The notes beneath the pieces were generated by a model. That model worked only from the letters and a program-made list of their open reading frames with translations, did no database searches and had not been told where the DNA came from. From positions 1-64,000 of the forward strand of contig JALERU010000014.1 in NCBI GenBank assembly GCA_022764045.1: a stretch of DNA of 64,000 nt, given 5' to 3'. Source of the DNA: Clostridiales bacterium. GTDB taxonomy: Bacteria > Bacillota > Clostridia > Oscillospirales > Oscillospiraceae. A program made the translations under genes and the position numbers. Numbering within the stretch: position 1 is the stretch's first letter; every line of letters starts with the position of its first letter. Below, piece by piece: positions 7,632-16,823 of the stretch.

Positions 7632-9998
7632 ATGATGACTCTGAAAGACTTGGAGCTGGGCGCTTCGGGTGTGATTACCGAAGTGGGCGGCGAGGGTTCT
7701 CTCCGGCAGCACTTTTTGGATATGGGCGTCATCCCCGGCGCGGAGGTTACGCTGATGAAGTATGCTCCCATGGGAGACCCAATGGAGCTGCGGATTCACG
7801 GTTATGAGCTGACGCTGCGCCTGGCGGATGGAGAAAAGGTAAAAATTAAGCCCCTGAACCAGGGAAAGCCTTGGCGGGAAACCATCCGGCAGGATGATCC
7901 CTTGGCGGAAACCCAGGAGCACCCCGGCTTAGGCGAGGGCGGTAAATACCATGTGAAGGCAGATGAGAACCCTCTTCCCCAGGGAACCCAGCTGACCTTT
8001 GCTCTGGCAGGGAACCAAAATTGCGGGAAAACCACACTCTTTAATCAGTTGACCGGGGCCAACCAGCATGTAGGGAATTTCCCCGGGGTTACGGTGGATC
8101 AAAAGAGCGGGTCCATCCGGGGCCATGAGGATACGCTGGTGACCGATTTGCCGGGGATCTATTCCCTCTCCCCCTACACCAGCGAGGAGATCGTTTCCCG
8201 AGAGTTTATCCTCCATGAGCATCCTACGGGGATCATTAACATTGTGGACGCCACCAATATTGAGCGCAACCTCTACCTTACCATGCAGCTAATAGAGCTG
8301 GATGTGCCGATGGTTCTGGCTCTGAACATGATGGACGAGGTCCGGGGCAACGGCGGTTCGATCCATATCAATAAAATGGAGGAACTCTTGGGAATCCCAG
8401 TGGTTCCCATTGTGGCGGCGAAAAACGAAGGTGTGGCGGAGCTGGTCAACCACGCCCTCCACATCGCCCAATACCAGGAGCGGCCGGGCCGGACGGATTT
8501 TTGTGATAAAAACGACCATGACGGCGCGGTTCACCGGTGTCTTCACGGTATCATGCACCTGGTAGAGGACCACGCTAAGGCGGCTGGGATTCCCCTGCGC
8601 TTTGCCGCCAGTAAGCTGGTGGAAGGAGATCCCCTTATTTTAGAGGCGCTTCAGCTCAGCCAAAACGAAAAGGAAATGCTGGAGCATATCATCTGCCAGA
8701 TGGAGGAGGAGCGGGGCCTGGACCGGGCGGCGGCCATCGCGGACATGCGGTTTGCCTTCATCCAACGCCTGTGCGAGCAGACGGTGGTCAAGCCCCGGGA
8801 AAGTAAGGAGCATGAACGCAGCCGTCGGATCGACGCCTTTCTCACGGGAAAATACACTGCCATCCCCGCCTTTGTGGGTATTATGGCGCTGGTGTTTTTC
8901 TTGACCTTTAACGTTATCGGGGCCTTTCTACAGGAACTGCTGGCCCTTGGGATTGGCTGGCTCACAGAGGTGGTGGACGGGGCCCTGACGGGCTGGAATA
9001 TTAACACGGTGCTCCACTCTCTGGTGATTGACGGGATTTTTAACGGCGTCGGCAGTGTGCTGAGCTTTGTTCCCGTTATTGTAACGTTGTTTTTCTTCCT
9101 GTCCCTGCTGGAGGACAGCGGATATATGGCCCGGGTCGCTTTTGTGATGGATAAACTCTTGCGCAAAATCGGCCTGTCAGGCCGGAGCATTGTTCCCATG
9201 CTCATTGGCTTTGGCTGCACGGTGCCGGGGGTGATGGCAAGCCGGACCTTGCCCTCAGAACGGGACCGGAAAATGACCATTTTGCTCACGCCCTTTATGA
9301 GCTGTTCGGCCAAGCTGCCGATCTACGGCTTTTTCACCGCTGTTTTCTTCCCGGGCCGGGGTGGCCTGATTATGGTGGGGCTGTATTTCCTGGGAATCCT
9401 TGTGGGGATTCTTATGGCGCTGCTGTCCAAGGGCACCATGTTCAAAGGAGAGGCGGTTCCCTTTGTGATGGAGTTGCCCAATTACCGGATGCCTGGGGCT
9501 AAAAACGTGGCGCATTTGCTGTGGGACAAGGCAAAGGATTTTCTCCAGCGGGCCTTTACCGTGATTTTCCTTGCCACCATCGTGGTGTGGTTCCTCCAAA
9601 CTTTTGACTTCCACCTGAACATTGTGGCCGACTCTCAGAGCAGCATTTTGGCCGTGATTGCCGGCGGCCTCTCCCCTGTCTTTGCCCCCCTGGGCTTTGG
9701 GGATTGGCGGATCTCCACGGCCTTGATCGCCGGGTTCATGGCGAAGGAAAGTGTGGTTTCCACCCTATCGGTGCTCTTTGGCGGAACAGACAACCTGCTG
9801 CTGGTTCTCTCTCCCCTGGCGGCGGCTTCCCTGCTGGTCTTTTGCCTGCTTTACACCCCCTGTGTGGCGGCCATCGCCTCCATCAAGCGGGAGTTGGGCG
9901 GAAAATGGGCTGTGGGCGTGGTGATTGGCCAGTGTGTTATTGCCTGGCTCTGTGCCTTGGTCATTCGCCTGCTGGGCTTGGCTGTGGGGATGGCGTGA
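7632..9998 (+). CDS. feoB: FeoA-FeoB fusion, iron(II) transporter
   Basis: The 788-residue protein joins an SH3-like FeoA domain (about 1-75) to FeoB. The G domain shows GNQNCGKT (127-134), DLPG (172-175) and NMMD (232-235). It is followed by a helical linker and the membrane part with two Gate domains, including FGCTVPGVMASRTL and the Cys-containing SCSAKLPIY. It imports Fe2+ across the membrane driven by GTP. FeoA is usually a separate protein of about 75 residues. The ATG follows AAAGGAAAC, and the stop overlaps the start of the next gene (TGATG). Confidence 0.95.
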   Translation: MMTLKDLELGASGVITEVGGEGSLRQHFLDMGVIPGAEVTLMKYAPMGDPMELRIHGYELTLRLADGEKVKIKPLNQGKPWRETIRQDDPLAETQEHPGLGEGGKYHVKADENPLPQGTQLTFALAGNQNCGKTTLFNQLTGANQHVGNFPGVTVDQKSGSIRGHEDTLVTDLPGIYSLSPYTSEEIVSREFILHEHPTGIINIVDATNIERNLYLTMQLIELDVPMVLALNMMDEVRGNGGSIHINKMEELLGIPVVPIVAAKNEGVAELVNHALHIAQYQERPGRTDFCDKNDHDGAVHRCLHGIMHLVEDHAKAAGIPLRFAASKLVEGDPLILEALQLSQNEKEMLEHIICQMEEERGLDRAAAIADMRFAFIQRLCEQTVVKPRESKEHERSRRIDAFLTGKYTAIPAFVGIMALVFFLTFNVIGAFLQELLALGIGWLTEVVDGALTGWNINTVLHSLVIDGIFNGVGSVLSFVPVIVTLFFFLSLLEDSGYMARVAFVMDKLLRKIGLSGRSIVPMLIGFGCTVPGVMASRTLPSERDRKMTILLTPFMSCSAKLPIYGFFTAVFFPGRGGLIMVGLYFLGILVGILMALLSKGTMFKGEAVPFVMELPNYRMPGAKNVAHLLWDKAKDFLQRAFTVIFLATIVVWFLQTFDFHLNIVADSQSSILAVIAGGLSPVFAPLGFGDWRISTALIAGFMAKESVVSTLSVLFGGTDNLLLVLSPLAAASLLVFCLLYTPCVAAIASIKRELGGKWAVGVVIGQCVIAWLCALVIRLLGLAVGMA

Positions 9999-10168
9999 TG
10001 AATCTTGCCAGTGTTTTGATCCTTTTGGCGGTTTTGGCGGTGGCGGCTTGGGCGGTTTGGTTCCTATGGAAGCACAGAGGAACGGGATGCCATGGCTGTA
10101 CCGGGGACTGTGGACAGTGTCCGCGTAAGGAAAGCAAACCGGAGAAGGCACCTCGCCGGAAAAGATAG
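9998..10168 (+). CDS. FeoB-associated Cys-rich membrane protein
   Basis: The 56-residue protein has one N-terminal membrane helix (about 3-24), then CHGCTGDCGQC (C31, C34, C38, C41) and a Lys/Arg-rich tail. This is the pattern of the FeoB-associated Cys-rich family found after feoB in Firmicutes and thought to act in place of FeoC. The start codon overlaps the feoB stop by one base, so translation is coupled. The cysteines may bind iron or an Fe-S cluster; this is not shown. Confidence 0.88.
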   Translation: MNLASVLILLAVLAVAAWAVWFLWKHRGTGCHGCTGDCGQCPRKESKPEKAPRRKR

Positions 10169-10202
10169 AAAGCCTCTCCCCTTCTCCTGAGATATCAAAT
10201 TT

Positions 10203-10245
10203 ACCCCCCTGAAGCAGAACAAAACCTGCGTCAGGGGGGTGTTTG
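10203..10245 (+). terminator. Terminator of the feo operon
   Basis: ACCCCCCTGAAGCAG (10203-10217) pairs with CTGCGTCAGGGGGGT (10226-10240) with one mismatch, followed by GTTTG. Confidence 0.8.
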
Positions 10246-10375
10246 CATCTAGAAAGAAACTGTCAGTGCGGCACAACATGGCCGCCATATGCAAGAGAAG
10301 TCCCAAAAGATGAAGGTGGAAAGCCGACAGAAAAAGCGGGAAATGATAGTATGTTAAGAAAAATGTTATAAATAG

Positions 10376-10404
10376 TTGAAATAACTGACGAAATGTAGTA
10401 CAAT
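10376..10404 (+). promoter_or_regulatory. Promoter of the first NSS transporter
   Basis: TTGAAA (10376-10381) and TACAAT (10399-10404) with 17-bp spacing. A start near 10411 rules out the GTG at 10414 as initiator. Confidence 0.7.
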
Positions 10405-10455
10405 CAAAACGCTGTGTATCCAGCGGAGAAAGAAATAATGGGAGAAAAAGAAACT

Positions 10456-11832
10456 ATGCAAAGAGAACGTTTAGGCAGCCGCCTCGGCTTTATTTTGCTC
10501 AGTGCCGGCTGTGCCATTGGGATCGGGAACGTTTGGAAGTTCCCCTACATGGTAGGGCAAAATGGCGGCGGCGCCTTTGTGCTGCTCTACCTGTTTTTCC
10601 TGATTGTTTTGGGAATCCCCGTGATGACCATCGAGTTTTCCCTGGGCCGGGCCAGCCAGAAAAGCCCCGTCCGGCTCTACCAACAGTTAGAGCCCAAGGG
10701 GAGCAAGTGGCACTACCACGGCTATGTGGCCATGGCGGGCAACTACCTGCTGATGATGTTTTACACCAGCGTGGCCGGGTGGATGATCCAGTATTTCCTG
10801 TCTTTGGCCTCCGGCAAGTTTGAGGGTATGTCTTCCGAGCAGGTGGGCGAGGCCTTTGGCGCGGTTTGTGCCAATCCGGCTACCATGGTGGGCTTTATGG
10901 CCCTGGTGGTGGTACTGGGCTTCTTTGTCTGCTCTTTTGGCCTGCAAAAGGGCCTGGAGCGGGTAACCAAGTACATGATGATCGCCCTTCTGGTGATTAT
11001 GGTGGTGCTGGCGGTCAACAGCTTTACCATGGATGGGGCCAAGGAAGGTCTGTCTTTCTATCTGAAGCCTGACTTGGGCAAGATGCAGGAGGTCGGCATC
11101 CTCAACGTAGTGGTGGGCGCTATGACCCAAGCCTTCTTCACCTTGAGTCTTGGTATTGGCGCTATGGCCATTTTCGGCAGCTACATCGGTAAAGAGCGGA
11201 GCCTCATGGGAGAGTCGGTCAACGTGGCGATTTTGGATACCTTTGTGGCTTTGGTGTCTGGCCTGATTATCTTCCCCGCTTGTTTTACCTACAATGTAGA
11301 GGTGGGGGCCGGGCCCAGTCTGATCTTTGTGACCTTACCCAACGTCTTTAATCACATGCCCATGGGGAATTTGTGGGGGGCCCTTTTCTTTGTGTTTATG
11401 ACCTTTGCTGCCCTGTCCACGGTGCTGGCGGTCTTTGAGAACATCCTGTCCTGCTGCATGGACCTTTTCCACTGGACCCGGAAAAAGGCCTGCGTTGTCA
11501 ATGGCGTCCTGATGCTGATTTTGTCCCTGCCCTGTGCCCTTGGCTTTAACGTCCTTTCGGGGATTCATCCTCTGGGCGGCAGCACAAACTTTCTGGATCT
11601 GGAGGACTTCCTGGTCAGTAACCTCATCCTGCCGGTGGGTTCCTTCCTCTTTGTGCTCTTTGTTGTGAGTAAGAGGGGCTGGGGTTGGAAGAACTTTATG
11701 GCCGAAGCCAATGAGGGCTGTGGCATGAAGGTGAAAAACTGGATGCGCGGTTACTTTACCTATGTTTTACCGGTGATTATCCTTGCCATTTTGATCATCG
11801 GTTTGATTACTTATTTTATGCCGAAGGGATAA
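10456..11832 (+). CDS. Sodium:neurotransmitter symporter family (NSS) transporter, copy 1
   Basis: The 458-residue carrier has the LeuT/MhsT pattern. Its first helix reads GFILLSAGCAIGIGNVWKFP, with the unwound glycine-rich substrate/Na+ site and the WKFP motif. The likely substrates are hydrophobic or aromatic amino acids taken up with Na+. About 11 hydrophobic segments follow, short of the 12 of LeuT, as in bacterial MhsT-like members. I chose the ATG at 10456 (GGGAG 11 bp upstream) because its paralog at 12041 starts at the same residue; the ATG at 10438 with GGAG 9 bp upstream is an alternative. It is very similar to the next gene, a tandem duplication. Confidence 0.9.
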   Translation: MQRERLGSRLGFILLSAGCAIGIGNVWKFPYMVGQNGGGAFVLLYLFFLIVLGIPVMTIEFSLGRASQKSPVRLYQQLEPKGSKWHYHGYVAMAGNYLLMMFYTSVAGWMIQYFLSLASGKFEGMSSEQVGEAFGAVCANPATMVGFMALVVVLGFFVCSFGLQKGLERVTKYMMIALLVIMVVLAVNSFTMDGAKEGLSFYLKPDLGKMQEVGILNVVVGAMTQAFFTLSLGIGAMAIFGSYIGKERSLMGESVNVAILDTFVALVSGLIIFPACFTYNVEVGAGPSLIFVTLPNVFNHMPMGNLWGALFFVFMTFAALSTVLAVFENILSCCMDLFHWTRKKACVVNGVLMLILSLPCALGFNVLSGIHPLGGSTNFLDLEDFLVSNLILPVGSFLFVLFVVSKRGWGWKNFMAEANEGCGMKVKNWMRGYFTYVLPVIILAILIIGLITYFMPKG

Positions 11833-11834
11833 CG

Positions 11835-11869
11835 AAAAGGAGACGTGGAGAAGTCTGCGTCTCCTTTTC
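11835..11869 (+). terminator. Terminator between the two NSS genes
   Basis: AAAAGGAGACG and CGTCTCCTTTTC form a perfect stem around TGGAGAAGTCTG-type loop bases, with a T run. Each paralog is therefore its own transcription unit. Confidence 0.82.
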
Positions 11870-11945
11870 TATCATAGGGGAAAAGTTTATCTTCCATAAG
11901 AATTTACTAATAAAGTCACTTTTTGCTTGATTTTCATACATAGTG

Positions 11946-11974
11946 TTGCAATTATGCGGAATGTAGTGTAAAAT
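11946..11974 (+). promoter_or_regulatory. Promoter of the second NSS transporter with flanking inverted repeat
   Basis: TTGCAA (11946-11951) and TAAAAT (11969-11974) with 17-bp spacing. A perfect 10-bp inverted repeat, ATAGTGTTGC (11940-11949) and GCAACACTAT (11979-11988), overlaps the -35 box and the start region. That is the position expected for a repressor operator. The first copy has no such repeat. Confidence 0.68.
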
Positions 11975-12040
11975 AATAGCAACACTATTTGATTTGCAGC
12001 ATTAAAGCAGCAAAAGAAAAAAGCATGGGAGAAAGAATAT

Positions 12041-13408
12041 ATGGAAAGAGAACGACTCGGTAGCCGACTTGGGTTTATTCTGCTCAGTGCCGGCTGCGCC
12101 ATCGGCATCGGAAATGTTTGGAAGTTTCCTTACATGGTGGGCCAGAACGGCGGCGGCGCTTTTGTGCTGCTCTACCTGTTTTTCCTGGCGGTTATGGGGA
12201 TTCCTGTGATGACCATTGAGTTTTCCCTGGGCCGCGCCAGCCGAAAAAGCCCGGTGCGGATCTACCACGCTCTGGCCCCCAAGGGGAGCAAGTGGCATAT
12301 CCACGGCTATGTGGCCATGGCGGGCAACTATATCCTGATGATGTTCTACACCAGCGTGGCTGGATGGATGGTCCAATATTTCCTGAAAACCGCCCAGGGG
12401 AGATTTGACGGCCTGACGGCAGAGCAGGTGAGCGAAGCCTATCAGCAGATCTGCGCCGATCCTGTGGGTATGGTGGCCTTTACCTCGCTGGTGGTGGTTC
12501 TGGGCTTTTTCATCTGCTCCTTTAGCCTCCAGAAGGGCCTGGAGCGGGTGACCAAGTACATGATGATCGCCCTTTTGGCCATCATGGTGGTGCTGGCCAT
12601 TCACAGCTTTACCATGGACGGGGCGAAGGAGGGGCTGTCCTTCTATTTGAAACCCGACCTGGAAAAGATGCGGGAGGTTGGCGTTGGCAACGTGATTTTG
12701 GGTGCCATGAATCAGGCCTTCTTTACCCTGAGCCTTGGTATGGGTGGCATGGCCATTTTCGGCAGCTATATTGACAAAAAGCACTCCTTGATGGGCGAGT
12801 CTGTCCATGTGGCTGTGTTGGACACCTTTGTGGCGCTGGTATCCGGCCTGATTATTTTCCCCGCTTGCTTTACCTACCATGTGGAGGTAGGAGCGGGCCC
12901 CAGCCTGATCTTTGAGACCCTGCCCAACGTCTTTAACCATATGCCCATGGGCAACCTGTGGGGGGCGCTGTTCTTTGTGTTTATGACCTTTGCCGCCCTG
13001 TCCACTGTGCTGGGGGTTTTTGAAAATATTCTCTCCTGCTGTATGGACCTCTTTCGCTGGAGCCGGAAGAAGGCCTGCCTGGTCAACTGTGTCCTGCTGC
13101 TGATTCTGTCTCTTCCCTGCGCCCTTGGTTTCAATCTCTTGTCCGGGGTCCATCCGTTGGGAGGAGGAAGCAACTTCCTGGACTTGGAAGACTTCCTGGT
13201 CAGCAACATTGTCCTGCCGGTGGGTTCTCTCATCTTCCTTCTCTTTGTTGTGAGCAAGCGGGGCTGGGGTTGGAAGAACTTTGTGGCGGAAGCCAACGCC
13301 GGCCAGGGGTTGAAGGTGAAAAGCTGGATGCGCGGGTACATGACCTATGTGCTGCCCTTCCTATTCCTGGCGATTTTCCTGATTGGGCTTATCTCTTATT
13401 TCAAATAA
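12041..13408 (+). CDS. Sodium:neurotransmitter symporter family (NSS) transporter, copy 2
   Basis: The 455-residue paralog of the upstream gene is close to it over the whole length by eye, including GFILLSAGCAIGIGNVWKFP and the long MPMGNLWGALFFVFMTFAAL stretch. Differences cluster in the loops around residues 70-80 and 115-150 and at the C terminus. The ATG has GGGAG 9 bp upstream. It has its own promoter with a palindromic operator and its own terminator, so the two copies probably respond to different signals while transporting similar amino acids. Confidence 0.9.
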   Translation: MERERLGSRLGFILLSAGCAIGIGNVWKFPYMVGQNGGGAFVLLYLFFLAVMGIPVMTIEFSLGRASRKSPVRIYHALAPKGSKWHIHGYVAMAGNYILMMFYTSVAGWMVQYFLKTAQGRFDGLTAEQVSEAYQQICADPVGMVAFTSLVVVLGFFICSFSLQKGLERVTKYMMIALLAIMVVLAIHSFTMDGAKEGLSFYLKPDLEKMREVGVGNVILGAMNQAFFTLSLGMGGMAIFGSYIDKKHSLMGESVHVAVLDTFVALVSGLIIFPACFTYHVEVGAGPSLIFETLPNVFNHMPMGNLWGALFFVFMTFAALSTVLGVFENILSCCMDLFRWSRKKACLVNCVLLLILSLPCALGFNLLSGVHPLGGGSNFLDLEDFLVSNIVLPVGSLIFLLFVVSKRGWGWKNFVAEANAGQGLKVKSWMRGYMTYVLPFLFLAIFLIGLISYFK

Positions 13409-13451
13409 AAGCTCCCATTTTCGTTGTAGCGTAAAAAACTCTCATATCGCA

Positions 13452-13493
13452 AAAGCAGCTCTGTGGAATTATGTTCTACGGAGCTGCTTTTTG
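13452..13493 (+). terminator. Terminator of the second NSS gene
   Basis: AAAGCAGCTC with an extended imperfect arm pairs with GAGCTGCTTT, followed by TT and a short T run. Confidence 0.75.
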
Positions 13494-13514
13494 TGTGGGA
13501 AAAGAAGGCAAACC

Positions 13515-13542
13515 TTGACGGATGAAGCGAATGTGGTAAAAT
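13515..13542 (+). promoter_or_regulatory. Promoter of the DUF169 cluster
   Basis: TTGACG (13515-13520) and TAAAAT (13537-13542), 16-bp spacer, about 48 bp before the GTG at 13590. Confidence 0.62.
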
Positions 13543-13589
13543 CAAAAGGAAATCATAAAAGCACTTGATGAAAAAAGAGAGGTGGTATT

Positions 13590-14303
13590 GTGATCAGTCA
13601 GATCGGAAAAGCGATCGGCTTGACGAGCCAGCCGGTGGCAGTCTTAAACCTGGACTATGTGCCCGAGGGGGCGTTGGAATTCAAAGAGGGCAGCCAGGGA
13701 TGTATCATTCCCATGCTGGTCGCTGCGGCCAAGGGCCGGGTGGCCACACTGAAGAAGTCTACTGTGGGCTGCCTTGGCGGCAGAGGCGGGCTGGGATTTG
13801 AAAGGCTGGACAGAGAACCCCTCGCCACCTTTCTGTCTTCGGGAAGTCCGGATCGACCGGGGCTCTCCTATAAGGAAAGCGCGGATCTGGCGGCGGACTA
13901 TATCCATGGCCTTCCGGTGGTTGCGCCGATAGGGGTGCTGACCTTTTATCCCTTAGATCAGCTGCCCGAAGGGATCACGCCTGTTTCGGTGATTTTCTTG
14001 GTCAATGCGGACCAGCTCTCCGCCCTGGTTACCCTGGCAAACTACGACCGGCCGATCCAGGACAACGTGAAGATTTCCTTTGGAGCGGGATGTGCCCAGG
14101 CTGTTCTTTTCAGCATGTATGACAGTGAAATGGGAAAGGACCAGTGTACGATTGGTCTGACCGATCCCTCCGCCCGCCTGCATTTGGACAAGGATTTATT
14201 GTCCTTTTCTATCCCCTATGGCCGATTTTTGGAAATGGAAGAAAACGTTGCAGAGAGCTTTTTGACCAAGGAGACCTGGCAGCGGATTCAGAAAAGAATT
14301 TGA
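13590..14303 (+). CDS. DUF169 domain protein
   Basis: The 237-residue cytoplasmic protein matches DUF169: an N-terminal [17 protein letters not shown] segment, the Cys-bearing [15 protein letters not shown] motif near residues 36-50, a glycine-rich [10 protein letters not shown] and a later [11 protein letters not shown]. These cysteines are typical of the family and may bind a metal or cofactor, but no function is established. GTG start after AGAGGTGG. It precedes a homocysteine methyltransferase by 14 bp, which hints at a role in one-carbon or corrinoid chemistry; this is weak inference. Confidence 0.82.
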   Translation: MISQIGKAIGLTSQPVAVLNLDYVPEGALEFKEGSQGCIIPMLVAAAKGRVATLKKSTVGCLGGRGGLGFERLDREPLATFLSSGSPDRPGLSYKESADLAADYIHGLPVVAPIGVLTFYPLDQLPEGITPVSVIFLVNADQLSALVTLANYDRPIQDNVKISFGAGCAQAVLFSMYDSEMGKDQCTIGLTDPSARLHLDKDLLSFSIPYGRFLEMEENVAESFLTKETWQRIQKRI

Positions 14304-14317
14304 TGGGAGGGAGTTCC

Positions 14318-15244
14318 ATGGATTTTTCCGCTGCCTTTGCCCGGGGAGATCGGTTCCTCATGGAGGGGGCGCTGGGAGAACGGCTGAAACGGGAATACAA
14401 TTTAACGCCTTATCCCCATGTGGCACTGGCGGGGTTTTTAACCACTCCGGCAGGCCGGAAGGCCCTGGGGGCGTTATGGCTGGAATATGCCCAGATCGCC
14501 CACCGCCATGACTTTCCCTTTCTGGCCACCACGCCCACCCGACGGGCCAACCGAAGCCGGGTGGCACAAGAGGGCTTGGGCGGGGGGCTGCTCCGGGAGA
14601 GCGTCTGTTTCCTCCGCCAGGTTTTGGAGGAAACCGAAGGTCCGGCTTGGCTGGGGGGTATGGTGGGCTGCCGTGGAGATGCCTATACGGGAGAGGGCGC
14701 CCTGTCTCAGGAGGAGGCCGTTTCCTTTCACAGTTGGCAGACAAATTTGCTGGCCGAAGGTGGGGCGGATTTTCTGTATGGAGCACTTTTACCTACGCTG
14801 CCAGAGGCAACGGGCCTGGCACAGGCCATGGCGCGGACGGGGCTGCCCTATATTCTCAGTTTCACCATTGAAAAAACCGGCTGCCTCATCGACGGCACAC
14901 CCATTGCCGCAGCCATAGAATGGATTGACGGCAAATCCTTCCCCGCTCCTCTCTGCTATATGAGCAACTGTGTCCATCCCTCCATTGTGCGGCAGGCCCT
15001 TTCTCAGCCCTGCAATCAAAGGCCCTGGGTGAAGAAACGCTTTTTAGGGATTCAAGGGAATACCTCTCCCCTTTCCTATGACCAGTTGGATCGTGCCACG
15101 GATCTCTTGACCTCGGACCCGGTATCCTTTGCCCGGGAAGAGGTTGGGTTGCTGGACACGGGACCTTTTCAAGTTTTTGGCGGTTGCTGCGGCACGGATG
15201 GACGGCATATGGAGCAAATTGCCAGGCTGTTGGCGCAGCGGTGA
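14318..15244 (+). CDS. Homocysteine S-methyltransferase family protein
   Basis: The 308-residue TIM-barrel protein carries the three zinc cysteines of the MmuM/Pfam S-methyl_trans family: C218 in SNCVHP and C290-C291 in GGCCGT near the end. It begins with the usual LMEGALGERLKREYN. It should transfer a methyl group to homocysteine or a similar thiol. The donor (S-methylmethionine or a corrinoid) is unknown. The ATG at 14318 has GGAGGG 6 bp upstream; ATG 14303, overlapping the previous stop, is an alternative adding 5 residues. Confidence 0.87.
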   Translation: MDFSAAFARGDRFLMEGALGERLKREYNLTPYPHVALAGFLTTPAGRKALGALWLEYAQIAHRHDFPFLATTPTRRANRSRVAQEGLGGGLLRESVCFLRQVLEETEGPAWLGGMVGCRGDAYTGEGALSQEEAVSFHSWQTNLLAEGGADFLYGALLPTLPEATGLAQAMARTGLPYILSFTIEKTGCLIDGTPIAAAIEWIDGKSFPAPLCYMSNCVHPSIVRQALSQPCNQRPWVKKRFLGIQGNTSPLSYDQLDRATDLLTSDPVSFAREEVGLLDTGPFQVFGGCCGTDGRHMEQIARLLAQR

Positions 15245-15282
15245 TCGGTTCGATTATCTTAATTCAGAAAGAAGAGAATTTT

Positions 15283-16020
15283 TTGACAGCGCAGATCACA
15301 CAACAAAAAGCATTTCGAGGCGGATTCTATTTCCTGGGTCTGTTGGTTTTGGCCTTGGGGATTACCATGAACACCAAGGCCGGCCTGGGGGTTTCGCCGA
15401 TCATTTCCATTTCCTACTGTGTCTCTGTGATTTGGAGCCGAAATTTTGGGAATATGACGTTGGTGCTTTACTCGGTTCTGCTTCTGGTGGAGATGGTATT
15501 TCACTACCTTTTCTACCGTCGGGAACAGCGGCAGGGTGTGGAACCCAGCAGAAAGCTTTCGATGGTCCTTTTGCTGGATGCCTTTCAGTTCCCGTTGAGC
15601 CTTGTTTTCACTCGATTTTTGAATGTTTTCAGCGCCTGTATTCCAGATCTGGCAACAGATTGCGCGGGGGCTTTTTGGGGCACGCTGACAGGACGTGTTT
15701 TATTTCTCTTGGCGGCTATTGTCCTCACGGGGATCGGAGCGGCGCTGTCTCTCAGCATGCGGCTGATCCCCAACCCCGGGGACGGTATTGTGCAGGCCAT
15801 CGCCGATTTTTCAGGAAAGCCCATGGGGTTTACCAAAAATTGTCTTGATATCAGCTGCGTGGCATTGGCTGCCCTCATTGGATGGGTAGTCTCTGACCAT
15901 GTGGTGGGGATCGGCCTGGGGACTATTCTGTCGATGTTTGGCGTTGGCCGGGTTGTTGCGGTATTTCAGCATTTCTGCTTCCGGAAAACCGCTGTGCTGG
16001 CTGGACTGCCACTGTCTTGA
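15283..16020 (+). CDS. YczE/YitT-like integral membrane protein
   Basis: The 245-residue protein has five to six hydrophobic helices. The first contains FLGLLVLALGITMNTKAGLG and later there is a conserved MRLIPNPGDGIVQAI. This pattern is typical of the YczE/DUF6198 family, whose function is unknown. The TTG at 15283 follows AGAAAGAAGAG and gives a compact N terminus; GTG 15241, overlapping the previous stop, would add 14 residues. It continues the plus-strand cluster and is 12 bp from the next gene. Confidence 0.78.
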   Translation: MTAQITQQKAFRGGFYFLGLLVLALGITMNTKAGLGVSPIISISYCVSVIWSRNFGNMTLVLYSVLLLVEMVFHYLFYRREQRQGVEPSRKLSMVLLLDAFQFPLSLVFTRFLNVFSACIPDLATDCAGAFWGTLTGRVLFLLAAIVLTGIGAALSLSMRLIPNPGDGIVQAIADFSGKPMGFTKNCLDISCVALAALIGWVVSDHVVGIGLGTILSMFGVGRVVAVFQHFCFRKTAVLAGLPLS

Positions 16021-16032
16021 AGGGACCATACG

Positions 16033-16752
16033 ATGAAGAACAAGAGAACAGAAAAACAACGAAAAAAGATTGCGCTGGTGACACTGGCTGTTTTTTTCGC
16101 GGTAACCATTTTCATCTGCTGGCAGGTGGGAATGCCCATGGTCCGCCTGGCCTCCGACCCTGAACGCTTTCGCCAATGGCTGGAGCAGAGAAAGCTGGGA
16201 GGACTGCTGATTTACAGCGCCATGGTATTTTTCCAGGTGTTATTTGCGGTGATTCCCGGGGAGCCCTTGGAGATTGCCGGCGGCTATGCTTTTGGAGCCC
16301 TGTGGGGAACCGTGGCCTGTTTGGCGGCGGCGACCTTGGGGAGCCTTTTGGTGTTCGGTCTGGTGCGCCGGTTCGGAACCCGGCTGGTGCGGCTCTTTTT
16401 CTCCGAGGAGAAGCTCCGCTCCATCCGGTTTTTACAGAGCTCTCCCAAGCGAAATTTTTTGTTTCTAATTATTTTTATGATTCCGGGGACCCCCAAGGAT
16501 CTCCTGTGCTATTTTGCGGGCCTGACAGAGATCAAATTCCCCGTGTTTCTGCTGGTTTGCTCTCTGGGGCGGATTCCCTCTGTGATCACCTCTACCATCG
16601 GCGGGGATGCGCTGGGCTCCAAAAGCTATTTGTTCGCGGGGATTGTGTTTGTGGTTACCCTTCTGATCAGCGCGGGAGGGCTGCTGTGCTACCAATGGAT
16701 CTGCAAGCGCCACAACCAGACTAGGGATTCCCAAGGAAAAAAGCAGGAATGA
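16033..16752 (+). CDS. TVP38/TMEM64 (VTT/DedA-like) membrane protein
   Basis: The 239-residue protein has a basic N terminus, a transmembrane helix at about 13-33, then the VTT domain with VIPGEPLEIAGGYAFG and the re-entrant FMIPGTPKDLLCYFAG motif. Members of this superfamily act in lipid scrambling or transport in membranes; the bacterial substrate is unsettled. It closes the cluster before the terminator at 16780-16823. Confidence 0.88.
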   Translation: MKNKRTEKQRKKIALVTLAVFFAVTIFICWQVGMPMVRLASDPERFRQWLEQRKLGGLLIYSAMVFFQVLFAVIPGEPLEIAGGYAFGALWGTVACLAAATLGSLLVFGLVRRFGTRLVRLFFSEEKLRSIRFLQSSPKRNFLFLIIFMIPGTPKDLLCYFAGLTEIKFPVFLLVCSLGRIPSVITSTIGGDALGSKSYLFAGIVFVVTLLISAGGLLCYQWICKRHNQTRDSQGKKQE

Positions 16753-16779
16753 TATTGTGGTGGTTCCGGTTGCTGCCGT

Positions 16780-16823
16780 ATCCTCCGGCGCAGATTTTAC
16801 AAGACTGCGTCGGAGGATTTTTT
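16780..16823 (+). terminator. Terminator after the VTT gene
   Basis: ATCCTCCGGCGCAG (16780-16793) pairs with CTGCGTCGGAGGAT (16805-16818) with one mismatch, followed by five T. Confidence 0.85.

Noticed and set aside
9704-9997. Long N-terminal extension of the FeoB-associated protein
   Set aside because: The extension is a different reading of the end of feoB; the true start is the ATG at 9998 overlapping the feoB stop.
12002-13153. 383-codon minus-strand frame opposite the second NSS gene
   Set aside because: Complement of a highly conserved transporter gene; a similar shadow occurs opposite the first copy, showing it follows from the same coding sequence.
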